From positions 748,732 through 812,731 of the forward strand of contig JAAXHH010000141.1 in NCBI GenBank assembly GCA_012270975.1: DNA of 64,000 bases, in the 5' to 3' direction. Made by a program: the position numbers and the translations under genes. The notes beneath the pieces are model-generated. The model saw nothing but the letters and a program-made list of their open reading frames with translations, did not search any database and was not told the origin of the DNA. This DNA comes from Candidatus Latescibacterota bacterium. GTDB taxonomy: Bacteria; JAAXHH01. How positions within the stretch are numbered: the first letter of the stretch is position 1; each line of letters starts with the position of its first letter. Shown piece after piece: positions 50,572-58,795 of the stretch.

Positions 50572-51558
50572 TTACCTGATGGCGATCGGCCGGGCCGGCG
50601 AGCCCGTCGCGCCCTTGAAGCGGATGGGCGTGTGTATGAAAAGAAACTCGTAGACACTGTCCCCCGAGAGTTCGTCCAAGTTCATGTTCTCGAGGTTCCA
50701 GACGCCGTTCCGTGTGATCAACTCCTGGTGGACCGGAAAGGCTTTACTGACATCCGGATTGGGCACCACCTCGGTCGTCCACTGGTCCGAGCCGATCATG
50801 GAAGCCTGCTTCTCGACCACCCAGCGGGCTACGGCCATTCCGATACCCGGCGGACTGGCGTTGTACGTACCGGGATCGTTCCAGTGGCGGGCCCATCCGT
50901 ACCGGAAGAAGTAGGCGTCCCCCGGCTCGAGACTGTCCATCGCGATGCCCTGCCGCTCCAGTGCGCCTTCGACGTCTTCGACGGTGACCTCGTACCCATG
51001 ATCGAGGGATTCCACGCCCTTGTACGCGGCCACGTCGACCAGGATGCCGCGGGTGACGAAGGGCTTGACATGCTCGACACCCAGCTTCAGGAGGCCGTAG
51101 GGTCCCTTGATCTCCTCATTGGTGAATCCGTTGTAGAAAACGTCCTTCTTCGTACCGTCGGCCATCCTGATCCGCTCGCCGATGTGACCCGGTCCGTCGA
51201 ACTGCGTGCCGACCTGGCCGATTTCAGCCACCAGGAACTCATCGTAATAGATCAGGTTGTTCGACCCCATTGGCTCGCCCGTGGGAGAACCGGGAAGCAC
51301 CATGGAATAGGTCCGCTGACCGAAGAGCGGCATGTCGGCGCTGTATACCTGGCCGATTTCGTAGATCTGGCCCGTCCTGACCAGGGTAAGGGCTTTCAGC
51401 ACCTTCTCCGGCGTGATCCAGTTGGAACCGCCCGACTGGTCGTCCTTGCCCCAGATAGGATGAGGCCACCACGGTCCCTGCTCCCTTGTCTGCGCGGCCG
51501 ACTGGAGAACAAATACGGCGGTGAGCAGGAAAACGATTACGTACTTCATGGATTTCAT
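50572..51558 (-). CDS. Exported cyclase family protein (kynurenine formamidase-like)
   Basis: A 328-residue metal-dependent hydrolase of the cyclase family with a signal peptide (MKYVIVFLLTAVFVLQSAAQ, cleavage about 22). The metal motif, HxGTHxDxPxH in kynurenine formamidase, reads VGTQFDGPGHIGE, so Gln replaces one His as in a known exported subgroup. AGGAGG eight bases upstream fixes the start at 51558. It lies between an SDR (downstream, same strand) and a PhyH gene upstream. A cyclic amide or ester substrate is likely but not known. Confidence 0.87.
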   Translation of the reverse strand: MKSMKYVIVFLLTAVFVLQSAAQTREQGPWWPHPIWGKDDQSGGSNWITPEKVLKALTLVRTGQIYEIGQVYSADMPLFGQRTYSMVLPGSPTGEPMGSNNLIYYDEFLVAEIGQVGTQFDGPGHIGERIRMADGTKKDVFYNGFTNEEIKGPYGLLKLGVEHVKPFVTRGILVDVAAYKGVESLDHGYEVTVEDVEGALERQGIAMDSLEPGDAYFFRYGWARHWNDPGTYNASPPGIGMAVARWVVEKQASMIGSDQWTTEVVPNPDVSKAFPVHQELITRNGVWNLENMNLDELSGDSVYEFLFIHTPIRFKGATGSPARPIAIR

Positions 51559-51648
51559 TGAATTACCTCCTGAATGAGTGTGATCGAATGACGCGGCGTA
51601 GTTGAAATGCATTCGATGACATTGGTGGATCGGTTCCGTATTCCAAAA

Positions 51649-52452
51649 TCAGTCGTAATTGCTCTGTGCATGCTCGCCCAATAGCCGGCGCTGTCGGTCC
51701 GTGGCGCGGGACAGAATAGCCGGATCGAACCTGAACCGGTTCAGGTAGGGCGGGAACTTCTGCGTGATCATGCGCTGGGCGTAATGGACCTGGAGCAGGT
51801 AGCGCACCCGGTCGCTCGTGTTCGCCGTCCCCCGGTGCCAGACTTCGCAGCGGAACAGGACGGCGTCCCCGGCCGAGCAGAGGATGCTGGCGGGTTCGAC
51901 CCCGCGCCAGGAGGATTCGCCATTGGACGGGCGGCGGCCGGCGCGGTGGCTGCCGGGAATGAACTGCGTGGGCCCAAGGGCCTCGTACAGATCATCGAGA
52001 TAATAATGGATCGTGGTGATGTACACCGGTACCCTGACCCGCGGGTCGTCCATGACGTCTTCCGGCAGTTCCAGCGGCTGCCAGTCCACGTGTACGCCCT
52101 GGTCCGGCCGCCCCGGGCCCGTCATCCACGCCGTCATGCCGATGACGTGACAGTCCGCTCCATGGGCGGCTTCGACCACTTCGATGACGTCTGAGCGGTC
52201 CAGGCAGGACAGAAACACCGGATCCCGATTGAACACGTTGTTGATAGACTTGTTGAGAAAACCGTGGTTATCGGGATCCGTGTGCCGGTCGAACTCCTCG
52301 GGACGCGCTTCCAGACGGTCTATGGCGTTGCGCAATACGACAACTTCATCATCTGTAAGCGCGCCAGGGAAATAGACATAACCGTCCTGTTCCAGGGCTT
52401 CAACCCGCTGTTCCAGCGTCTCCCTCGCGACCAGTTTCAGTCTTTCCGGCAC
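51649..52452 (-). CDS. Phytanoyl-CoA dioxygenase (PhyH) family protein
   Basis: A 267-residue iron(II)/2-oxoglutarate oxygenase with His121-V-D123 (GVHVDWQP), distal His206 (VWHRGTANTS) and Arg215 or 217. PTQFIPGSHRAGRR is the family turn. Start is GTG with GAGGAG seven bases upstream. It begins 11 bases after the HsdR_N-like gene and lies 90 bases before the cyclase gene on the same strand. Substrate unknown. Confidence 0.87.
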   Translation of the reverse strand: MPERLKLVARETLEQRVEALEQDGYVYFPGALTDDEVVVLRNAIDRLEARPEEFDRHTDPDNHGFLNKSINNVFNRDPVFLSCLDRSDVIEVVEAAHGADCHVIGMTAWMTGPGRPDQGVHVDWQPLELPEDVMDDPRVRVPVYITTIHYYLDDLYEALGPTQFIPGSHRAGRRPSNGESSWRGVEPASILCSAGDAVLFRCEVWHRGTANTSDRVRYLLQVHYAQRMITQKFPPYLNRFRFDPAILSRATDRQRRLLGEHAQSNYD

Positions 52453-52463
52453 GTTCGAACTCC

Positions 52464-52913
52464 TCAGGTACCCACGAATTCGGGCAGTTGAGACAGAAAG
52501 TGGAATCCACCGCCGCTCCTGTGTTCACAGCAGAAGTGCGTCCTGCCGTTGGTAGCCACGAGGTACCGGGCCTGAATAACCGTGTTGTACCGGGCCAACT
52601 GCTCGAAGACGGCTTCGGTCACACGAACCTCGGGCGCCTTGCATTCGCCCATCAGCACCGGCCGGCCCTTCCTGTCGTGCATGATCACGTCGGCGCGGAC
52701 CGCCGTTCCGGCATACTGGAAACCCTTTTCCACGGCCGCGAATCCTGCCGGGAATCCCCGGTCCTCGACCAGGTAGCGCACCAGGTGCTGGCGGACCCAT
52801 TCTTCGGGCGTCAGGCGGACGAACCGGCGCCGGATCCCGTCGTAGATGACCCTGCGGCCCGCTTCGTCCGAATCGATTTCGAATGCATATTCCGGGAAAT
52901 TGAGCCGTTGCAT
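52464..52913 (-). CDS. HsdR N-terminal-like PD-(D/E)XK nuclease-fold protein
   Basis: A 149-residue protein matching the stand-alone HsdR_N_2 family. The start MQRLNFPEYAFEI, then RFVRLTPEEWVRQHLVRYL (about 30-48), is characteristic. The nuclease core is Asp in ADVIMHDRKGRPV followed by E-C-K in LMGECKAP (about 88-95), the PD-(D/E)XK pattern. No methylase or specificity gene is near, so this is not a restriction system as it stands; solitary homologues are common, especially in Bacteroidetes, with unknown role. Confidence 0.82.
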   Translation of the reverse strand: MQRLNFPEYAFEIDSDEAGRRVIYDGIRRRFVRLTPEEWVRQHLVRYLVEDRGFPAGFAAVEKGFQYAGTAVRADVIMHDRKGRPVLMGECKAPEVRVTEAVFEQLARYNTVIQARYLVATNGRTHFCCEHRSGGGFHFLSQLPEFVGT

Positions 52914-52959
52914 GATGAAGGCGGCCGGTACCTGGGGAGGTGCTCAAGATCGACAGCTA

Positions 52960-53913
52960 CTAGTCGGGACAGTGCCCCGTTTCGATCCAGTCCACGAGCC
53001 GGATGGTATGTATGACGTCCCGGAGATCGCTGATGGGGACGGTCCGGCTGCGTACGGATTCCACGAAATGCTCGTGCATGGCGAGCGCGCCCTCGTACCG
53101 GGGCGTATCTTCCGGGTCGTCGCCGTTGATCTCCCAGCCCTGCAGTACGGTCTGCTGGTCGTCCTCGCGGATGTCGATTTCCTCGGGCAGCTTCATGTAG
53201 CAGCCGATGCCCACGCCGTGCAGCTCCGCGCCCAACACCCGGCCGCCGGAGGCGCGGTTTCCAAATACGACGCCCGTGGCCCCACTGGCGAAACGGACCA
53301 GCGCCGTGTAGTGATTCCAATCCACCGAGTCGAATTTGTCACGATATCGTGTGACTTCGACGGGTTCGCTACCCACCATGTACCGCAGCAGGTCCACCAC
53401 GTGGGTCACGTCGTTCCAGAGCGTCGTCGTGTACTCCGGCCTGTCGAGCAGCATTTTCTTGTTAAAAGTGGTCACGGCAAGAGAGACCGGACCCCTCGTG
53501 CGCACGCGTCGTATAGCCTCGCGGACCACCGAGGTATAGCGCCGTTGATATCCCACCATGGCGTACACGTCGTGCTCCACGGCCGCATCCAGCAGTTGCC
53601 GGGTCTCTCCGCTGTTCTTTCCCGGGGGTTTTTCGATGAAGATGTGCTTACCCGCACGCAGACTGTCGAGGGCGGGCTGGAGCAGCCATTTCTCGTGCAT
53701 GACGCAGTAGACCACGTCCAACTCCACTTCAGCCAGCATGGCGCGGTGGTCCGTATAGACGTGGGGAAAGTCGTAGCGTTCTGTTACCTGCGCCAGGCGC
53801 GTCTCGTCCAGTTCGCACACGGCGGCCAGTTCGACATCGGCCAACCGGTCCACCGCGGGGTAGTGGGCGCTCTGGGAACGACCCCCCGCGCCGATGAAGC
53901 CTGCGCGCAACAT
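52960..53913 (-). CDS. Gfo/Idh/MocA family oxidoreductase
   Basis: A 317-residue NAD(P)-dependent oxidoreductase with Rossmann motif AGFIGAGGRSQSAHY (4-18), EKP in IFIEKPPGKN (about 94-103) and the DVTHVVDLLRYM catalytic region. The start at 53913 is the first ATG that gives the Rossmann strand at the N-terminus. A sulfatase gene lies 62 bases upstream on the same strand. A sugar-like substrate is probable. Confidence 0.9.
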   Translation of the reverse strand: MLRAGFIGAGGRSQSAHYPAVDRLADVELAAVCELDETRLAQVTERYDFPHVYTDHRAMLAEVELDVVYCVMHEKWLLQPALDSLRAGKHIFIEKPPGKNSGETRQLLDAAVEHDVYAMVGYQRRYTSVVREAIRRVRTRGPVSLAVTTFNKKMLLDRPEYTTTLWNDVTHVVDLLRYMVGSEPVEVTRYRDKFDSVDWNHYTALVRFASGATGVVFGNRASGGRVLGAELHGVGIGCYMKLPEEIDIREDDQQTVLQGWEINGDDPEDTPRYEGALAMHEHFVESVRSRTVPISDLRDVIHTIRLVDWIETGHCPD

Positions 53914-53975
53914 GAACAACCCCCTGTTGATTGAACGGCCGGGATGCAAACGGACTTCCGGCTTAACGAATCGGG

Positions 53976-55490
53976 CTACCGGACGTACTGGTTCATGGCG
54001 CCCCGCCGGTGATCGAAGCCCGGGGCATGACTCCACGTATGTCCGTGCCGCGCCATGGAATCCCGGATCAGGCGCCGACGGTACAGGCTGGCCAGGTTTT
54101 CTTCCGCGATGGCGTCCGGGTCGAACCGGTCGAGGATCCGTTCGCGAAGACGCGCTTCCACCTGGCGGTGCGTGTCCTCGCCCGAAAGATTATGCCATTC
54201 GCCCGGATCGTTGTCCAGATCAAAAAGACGCGGCGCATGGCCGTGGATGTAGTGGTATTTGTACCGGCCCTGCCTCGCCATGATGCAGGGCATGCCGACG
54301 GCCTCGTGCGCCTGCGCGAATACCACGCGGTCCATGCGGTCCGTGTCAGACTGGGCAGTGGACGACGCGAGACTGACGCCGTCGTGTGGGAGCAGGCCCT
54401 CGACGCCCGCGAGGTCGCAGAAGGTAGGCAGGAGATCGATCAGGGACACGGGATGGGGACTGGACGTACCCGCCCGCCACCCATCGGGATAGCGGACGAT
54501 GAGGGGTACGCGGCAGGACCACTCGTAGAAGCACCGCTTCTGCACCATGCCCCGCTCGCACAGCATGTCGCCGTGGTCGCTGGCGAAGACCACCACGGTA
54601 TTTTCCGCCAGGCCGGCCTCGTCGAGGGTATCCAGCAGGCTACCTACCTTGTCGTCCATGTAGCTCACCAGCGCGTAATAGGCGCGGCGAAGCCGGTAGA
54701 GACCCTCTTCGTCCCGCAGGTCGTATCGACCGGTACCGTGATAGGCGTTCAGGTTCCGGTCCATCATGGAGTAGTGTTCATCCACGTCGTCGGGAAAGGC
54801 GGGGAGTTCGATTTCCGCCCCTTCGTACCGATGCCACCAGGCCTCCGGAGGCCAGAACGGCTCGTGGGGATGGTGATAGGACGCGCAAAGCAGGAAGGGG
54901 CTCCCTTCCCCGCCGGACTTCCTGGCCCGCAGGTATTCAATTGCCCGGAAATGGGTTTCCTCGTCATAGCTGAGGGCGTCGTGCCAGACCCCGATCCGCA
55001 CCCCGTCGTCTGTGTATCCGGCGGCATTGTATGCCGGCCGGTTGTCCATGACCTGTTCGCAGTCCCTTCCCCCGGTCTCCTTGAGCCGGATCCACTCGGG
55101 TTTGACCCAATCGAAATCGGAGGAGTATATGTCGGTGGTCAGCCGCATCCTGAATCCGTGCAACTGATCCGGACCGATGAAGTGCATCTTGCCGGACAGT
55201 ACGGTATCGTACCCCGCATCGGACAGGTAGTGGGCGAAGGTCGGCTGGTCCGCGGCAAGCAGCGCGCCATTGTCCCAGGCGCCGATTTCGGAGGCGTGAC
55301 GCCCCGTCATCAGGCAGGCCCGTCCGGGTGCGCAGAGTGGAAAGGCGGTATAGGCGGCATCGTACCGGACGCCGGTTTCCGCCAGCCTGTCCAGGTGCGG
55401 CGTCCGGACGACGGGATGACCATAGGTCCCGGTCAACGCGGCGACCATCTGATCGGAAAGGATCAGGAGGATGTTGGGGTGGTCGGCCAT
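53976..55490 (-). CDS. Sulfatase (Cys-type, formylglycine-dependent)
   Basis: A 504-residue sulfatase: metal site NILLILSDQM (6-15), maturation motif C53-A-P-G-R57, KMHFIGPDQLHG (about 110-121) and FASDHGDMLCERG (about 304-316), with a second metal site. No signal peptide. The start at 55490 is the ATG nearest the conserved core. Third sulfatase in the window; all three differ in the residue after the Cys motif, so substrates probably differ. It is followed by a Gfo/Idh gene on the same strand. Confidence 0.92.
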   Translation of the reverse strand: MADHPNILLILSDQMVAALTGTYGHPVVRTPHLDRLAETGVRYDAAYTAFPLCAPGRACLMTGRHASEIGAWDNGALLAADQPTFAHYLSDAGYDTVLSGKMHFIGPDQLHGFRMRLTTDIYSSDFDWVKPEWIRLKETGGRDCEQVMDNRPAYNAAGYTDDGVRIGVWHDALSYDEETHFRAIEYLRARKSGGEGSPFLLCASYHHPHEPFWPPEAWWHRYEGAEIELPAFPDDVDEHYSMMDRNLNAYHGTGRYDLRDEEGLYRLRRAYYALVSYMDDKVGSLLDTLDEAGLAENTVVVFASDHGDMLCERGMVQKRCFYEWSCRVPLIVRYPDGWRAGTSSPHPVSLIDLLPTFCDLAGVEGLLPHDGVSLASSTAQSDTDRMDRVVFAQAHEAVGMPCIMARQGRYKYHYIHGHAPRLFDLDNDPGEWHNLSGEDTHRQVEARLRERILDRFDPDAIAEENLASLYRRRLIRDSMARHGHTWSHAPGFDHRRGAMNQYVR

Positions 55491-55532
55491 GACGCTTCCG
55501 GAGGACCGGGCGGACGGGTCCAGTGCGGGCAA

Positions 55533-56381
55533 TTACCGCTGTCGGCGGCCTCCACGCCGAGCGGGCGCCCCGGTTTCGAACGGTACGTTCTGCGTCATGG
55601 AGACGAGAGGTACCACGGACATCAACGCGGCAAGGGCGGCGACCGGTCCCCCGATCATCACCAGAAGGCCGAAATCCCGGGGTGGACCGTCAGCGGCGAC
55701 GGCCAGCGGGGCGGCGATCAGCAGGGCGGCCACGCCGGCAAGGAACAGGAAGGGCATGGCCCGCGACATGCCGACACGCACGGAACGGCCGACCGGTTCC
55801 CGCCGCGCCGCTTCCATCTGGCTTCTGACCTGGCTGTAGCCCAGGAAGGCCATTACGACCGCAAGCGCCCCGACCGCCATGAGCGCCAGGATGCTCGAAA
55901 CCGAAATCCGGTCTACCAGGCCGAATGTAATTCCCGCCGTGACGATCATGGCATACAGCGCGCAGCCCATGGCCACAACGGCGAAACGAGCCCCCACGCG
56001 CAACGACAGGTAGAGCGTGATGATCATGATGCCGATCATCATCCCGTTCCACTCTCCAAGCCAGTCGATCGACCGGGCGAAGGGAAGCAGCAACCGAACG
56101 ATACTTCCGGCTGCTAATACCCCCAGAGTCAGCGCGATGCTTTTGCCGGGCCGATCGTCGATGCGGGCGCCGATGATGACCAGTACGATCAGCATGATCA
56201 GGAAAAGGCCGTAAAGCAGATCGCCGGACAACAGCAGCGCCACCAGGCCGTCGGTAACCGCATGTTCCGCCTTCAACGCGGGGGATGCGATCCCCGACAC
56301 GGCAAGCAACACGGCGAATGCGTAGACCAACCCGGGCCGGTCGGTCAATTTTCCGTAATATGAGGCCAGGTTGTTTGCCAT
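55533..56381 (-). CDS. Polytopic membrane protein coupled to the SecD-like gene
   Basis: A 282-residue protein with about eight membrane helices and an Arg-rich C-terminus. I recognise no family. Its ATG overlaps the stop of the SecD-like gene as TGATG, so translation is coupled and a joint complex is likely. It is the last gene of the metG-led operon. A SecF origin was considered because of the position, but no SecF motif is visible. Confidence 0.7.
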   Translation of the reverse strand: MANNLASYYGKLTDRPGLVYAFAVLLAVSGIASPALKAEHAVTDGLVALLLSGDLLYGLFLIMLIVLVIIGARIDDRPGKSIALTLGVLAAGSIVRLLLPFARSIDWLGEWNGMMIGIMIITLYLSLRVGARFAVVAMGCALYAMIVTAGITFGLVDRISVSSILALMAVGALAVVMAFLGYSQVRSQMEAARREPVGRSVRVGMSRAMPFLFLAGVAALLIAAPLAVAADGPPRDFGLLVMIGGPVAALAALMSVVPLVSMTQNVPFETGAPARRGGRRQR

Positions 56382-57973
56382 CACACACTCAACTTTCTGA
56401 TCTGCCAGTCCGCCACCAGGGAGGACAGGAGCATGTTCGTCCATAGGAAGGCGGTAAGCAGGCTCCCGGCCGCGCCGGAAAACAGCACGAGACCGAAATT
56501 GACCAGCCCGTCGGTGCCGACCGCGACCAGGCTCACCGAGACGAGCAACAGCATGACGTGGACCCAGACGAGGACCGGCCTGCACTTCTCCAGCGCCATC
56601 ATTACGCCCTGCCGGAGCGAGGACTCCGCACCGGACTCCGCTCGCAGGTATTCGAACATCCAGAGATGTACCGTGGTGAAAACGAGAAAGGCGCCGAGGA
56701 AACCCGCCGCGCCGGCGAGCGTGAAGTACGGTGCGATTCCGGCGATGTTCCACAGCCTGAGCACGGCTCCGGTCATGATCAGATGGTACGCCATTCCCAC
56801 GAGGAATACCACGCCGGCAACCCGGTACCGGACCAGAAACAGGGCACCGAGCAGCCCCACGCCGATCAAAGCGGCCCCTGCCGCGCCATCCACGACCTCA
56901 GCGCCGTACGGCGAGGGTGAATCCGTCGCCGCCTGATCCAGGAGCGTCACGGCCACGGGAGGAGACTCGGATTCCAGGATGGCCGCCAGGGCGCGCGCCT
57001 CGTCAAGGGTATCGCCGCCCGGGATCTCTATGCGGCCGTCGGGAATTCTGCCCTGTATGGTCAGCGTGACGTACACCTGCCCATTCATCTTGATGGCCAG
57101 GCGGTTGCCCGCGTTGGCGCTGGACAGATTGGCCAGACTCTCCCGGCCCTCGTCCTCCAGGAACAGGCGCACCGCGTAGGCGCCCCGGTCCGCCGTGACC
57201 GATGCGTCACTGACCACGGCCGAGGCGAGGGGTTGCACGTTCAGGTCGATGTCCTGGTTGATGAAGTAGAGCGGATAGTAAATACTGCCGCCGCGTTCCA
57301 CCGGCTCCGACGCCCAGGCAAAGGCGCCGGCGGGGGGATTCGCCAGGTTGAAGGCCCGAATGGCGGCCTGCACCGTAGAATCGGCCAGCATGGCCTGTAC
57401 GGCTTTCACGTTGTCTTCCCGGACCGCGATGTCCCCGATTCCTTCTTCCACGGTAATACGGGCAAGCAACGCGCTCAGTCCACCCGGTTCCGCCGATTCC
57501 CTTTGAAGCACTGCATCGTCTATACGCTGTCGCAACGCCTGTACTTCCGCACCGTCCTTGAACAAGTGCAGCGTGATCTCGCCGGATTCCCGGATCATTC
57601 TGCCTGCGAGACCGGTATCCGCGCTCAACGGCACGACGATATCGAAAGTACCCGCTTCCCGCGCGGCAACGACGGATTCCGATATACCGAAGGCGTTCAG
57701 GCGCCGTCGCCAGGTCTCGACCAGGCTGTTCACCGCCCGTACTCGGCCCCGTTCCGTGTACCGGGAGACATCCACGCTGGCGGAAAGGCGATATCCACCC
57801 GCCAGATCGATGCCCGGTACCGTGGACTGGCCGTACAGCGCTTTCCGTTCGGTCGGTGTGAGCTTTTCGAGGGACTCGGAAGACGTCACCCACAACCTGA
57901 CGGTAGGGAAGACAAGGATCCCGCCCAGCAGGGTTACGGCGAGAAAGACCAGGAACGAAATACGTTTGTGGAT
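56381..57973 (-). CDS. Degenerate SecD-like membrane protein with apparent ATC start
   Basis: About 530 residues in SecD order: N-terminal helix (FLVFLAVTLLGGILVFP), GIDLAGGYRLSASVD (SecD first conserved motif), a periplasmic domain, GGDTLDEARALAAILE (fourth motif) and a C-terminal membrane region where TVHLWMFEYLRAESGAE takes the place of the Asp-Ala-Asn-containing sixth motif. That Asp, needed for proton coupling in SecD, is gone. No ATG, GTG or TTG lies before the first helix in frame; the frame opens after a TGA and the only codon at a proper distance (seven bases) from AAAGGA is ATC at 57973. The first TTG (57895) would delete the helix. No secF partner is seen. Confidence 0.65.
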   Translation of the reverse strand: MHKRISFLVFLAVTLLGGILVFPTVRLWVTSSESLEKLTPTERKALYGQSTVPGIDLAGGYRLSASVDVSRYTERGRVRAVNSLVETWRRRLNAFGISESVVAAREAGTFDIVVPLSADTGLAGRMIRESGEITLHLFKDGAEVQALRQRIDDAVLQRESAEPGGLSALLARITVEEGIGDIAVREDNVKAVQAMLADSTVQAAIRAFNLANPPAGAFAWASEPVERGGSIYYPLYFINQDIDLNVQPLASAVVSDASVTADRGAYAVRLFLEDEGRESLANLSSANAGNRLAIKMNGQVYVTLTIQGRIPDGRIEIPGGDTLDEARALAAILESESPPVAVTLLDQAATDSPSPYGAEVVDGAAGAALIGVGLLGALFLVRYRVAGVVFLVGMAYHLIMTGAVLRLWNIAGIAPYFTLAGAAGFLGAFLVFTTVHLWMFEYLRAESGAESSLRQGVMMALEKCRPVLVWVHVMLLLVSVSLVAVGTDGLVNFGLVLFSGAAGSLLTAFLWTNMLLSSLVADWQIRKLSV

Positions 57974-58020
57974 GGTCTGTTCCTTTCTGGACCGCGGTCA
58001 ATGTAGAAACGGTGGCAGGC

Positions 58021-58779
58021 CTACCAGTCCACCGGGGGCCTGGGCGCGTGGCGGATGAGGTCTACCAGGTCCCGGACGGCGCGTTCAAACCCTATGGTCA
58101 TCGCCCGTACGGCGACGGCATAGCCCACGACCATTTCCTCCACTTCCGCGATGCCCGCCAATTCCGCCGCCGTCCTGTAATCGACGCCCCGGCCGACGGA
58201 AACCCCCATGTTCAGCCGCGCAGCCGTCTTTGCCGCTCCGGCCATCTCTTCGTATACCCGGCTTTTTTCCTCGGGGCCGGCGGCCTGGACGTACTGGCTT
58301 GCGTCGATATGCACGTAATCCGTCTTGATCTCGGCGCATTGACGGACGTGCGTCGCAGTGGGTCTGATCAATATGTTCGTCAGGATCCGGTTTTCCTGCA
58401 ACGCCCTGGTCATGCGTTCGACCGGCCGTTCCAGGGAATCGCCCTGGGGCCAGGGTGAATCGAACCATTCGTTGTCCAGGCCCGTATGCCCGTATCCCGA
58501 CGGAACAAGAGTAACCATATCGGGCGAAATCGTCAAGATACTCTGCAGTAGTTCCAGGTCCGGAGGGGCGATGACGTTCAGGTGAGTGTGCACGAGTTGC
58601 CGGATGATGTCGTACTCCCCGCCAAGGTAGAGCGAAGCGTCGGATGTCCATGAAATCGTTACGGCGTCCGCCCCGCTCACCTGCGACATCATGACGGCGG
58701 TCATGGGATCGGGTTCTCCGCGTTTCGTTATGTTTCGCAGGGCGGCGACCTGGTCTGCGCATACACTCAGTTTTACCAT
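58021..58779 (-). CDS. Divergent PdxJ-like protein
   Basis: A 252-residue TIM-barrel protein that aligns with pyridoxine 5'-phosphate synthase over its whole length: start VKLSVCADQVAALRN where PdxJ has VNIDHVATLRQ, then PDPMTAVMMSQVSGADA, DMVTLVPSG and GYAVAVRAMTIGFERAV. Active-site residues are changed: His of DH is Gln, the HLREDRRHI segment is replaced by SWTSDASLYLGGE, and the later GHG is GRG. PLP synthesis activity is therefore doubtful. It lies 47 bases before the SecD-like gene, in the metG-led operon. Confidence 0.8.
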   Translation of the reverse strand: MVKLSVCADQVAALRNITKRGEPDPMTAVMMSQVSGADAVTISWTSDASLYLGGEYDIIRQLVHTHLNVIAPPDLELLQSILTISPDMVTLVPSGYGHTGLDNEWFDSPWPQGDSLERPVERMTRALQENRILTNILIRPTATHVRQCAEIKTDYVHIDASQYVQAAGPEEKSRVYEEMAGAAKTAARLNMGVSVGRGVDYRTAAELAGIAEVEEMVVGYAVAVRAMTIGFERAVRDLVDLIRHAPRPPVDW

Positions 58780-58795
58780 GTGTGAATCTCCGGTG

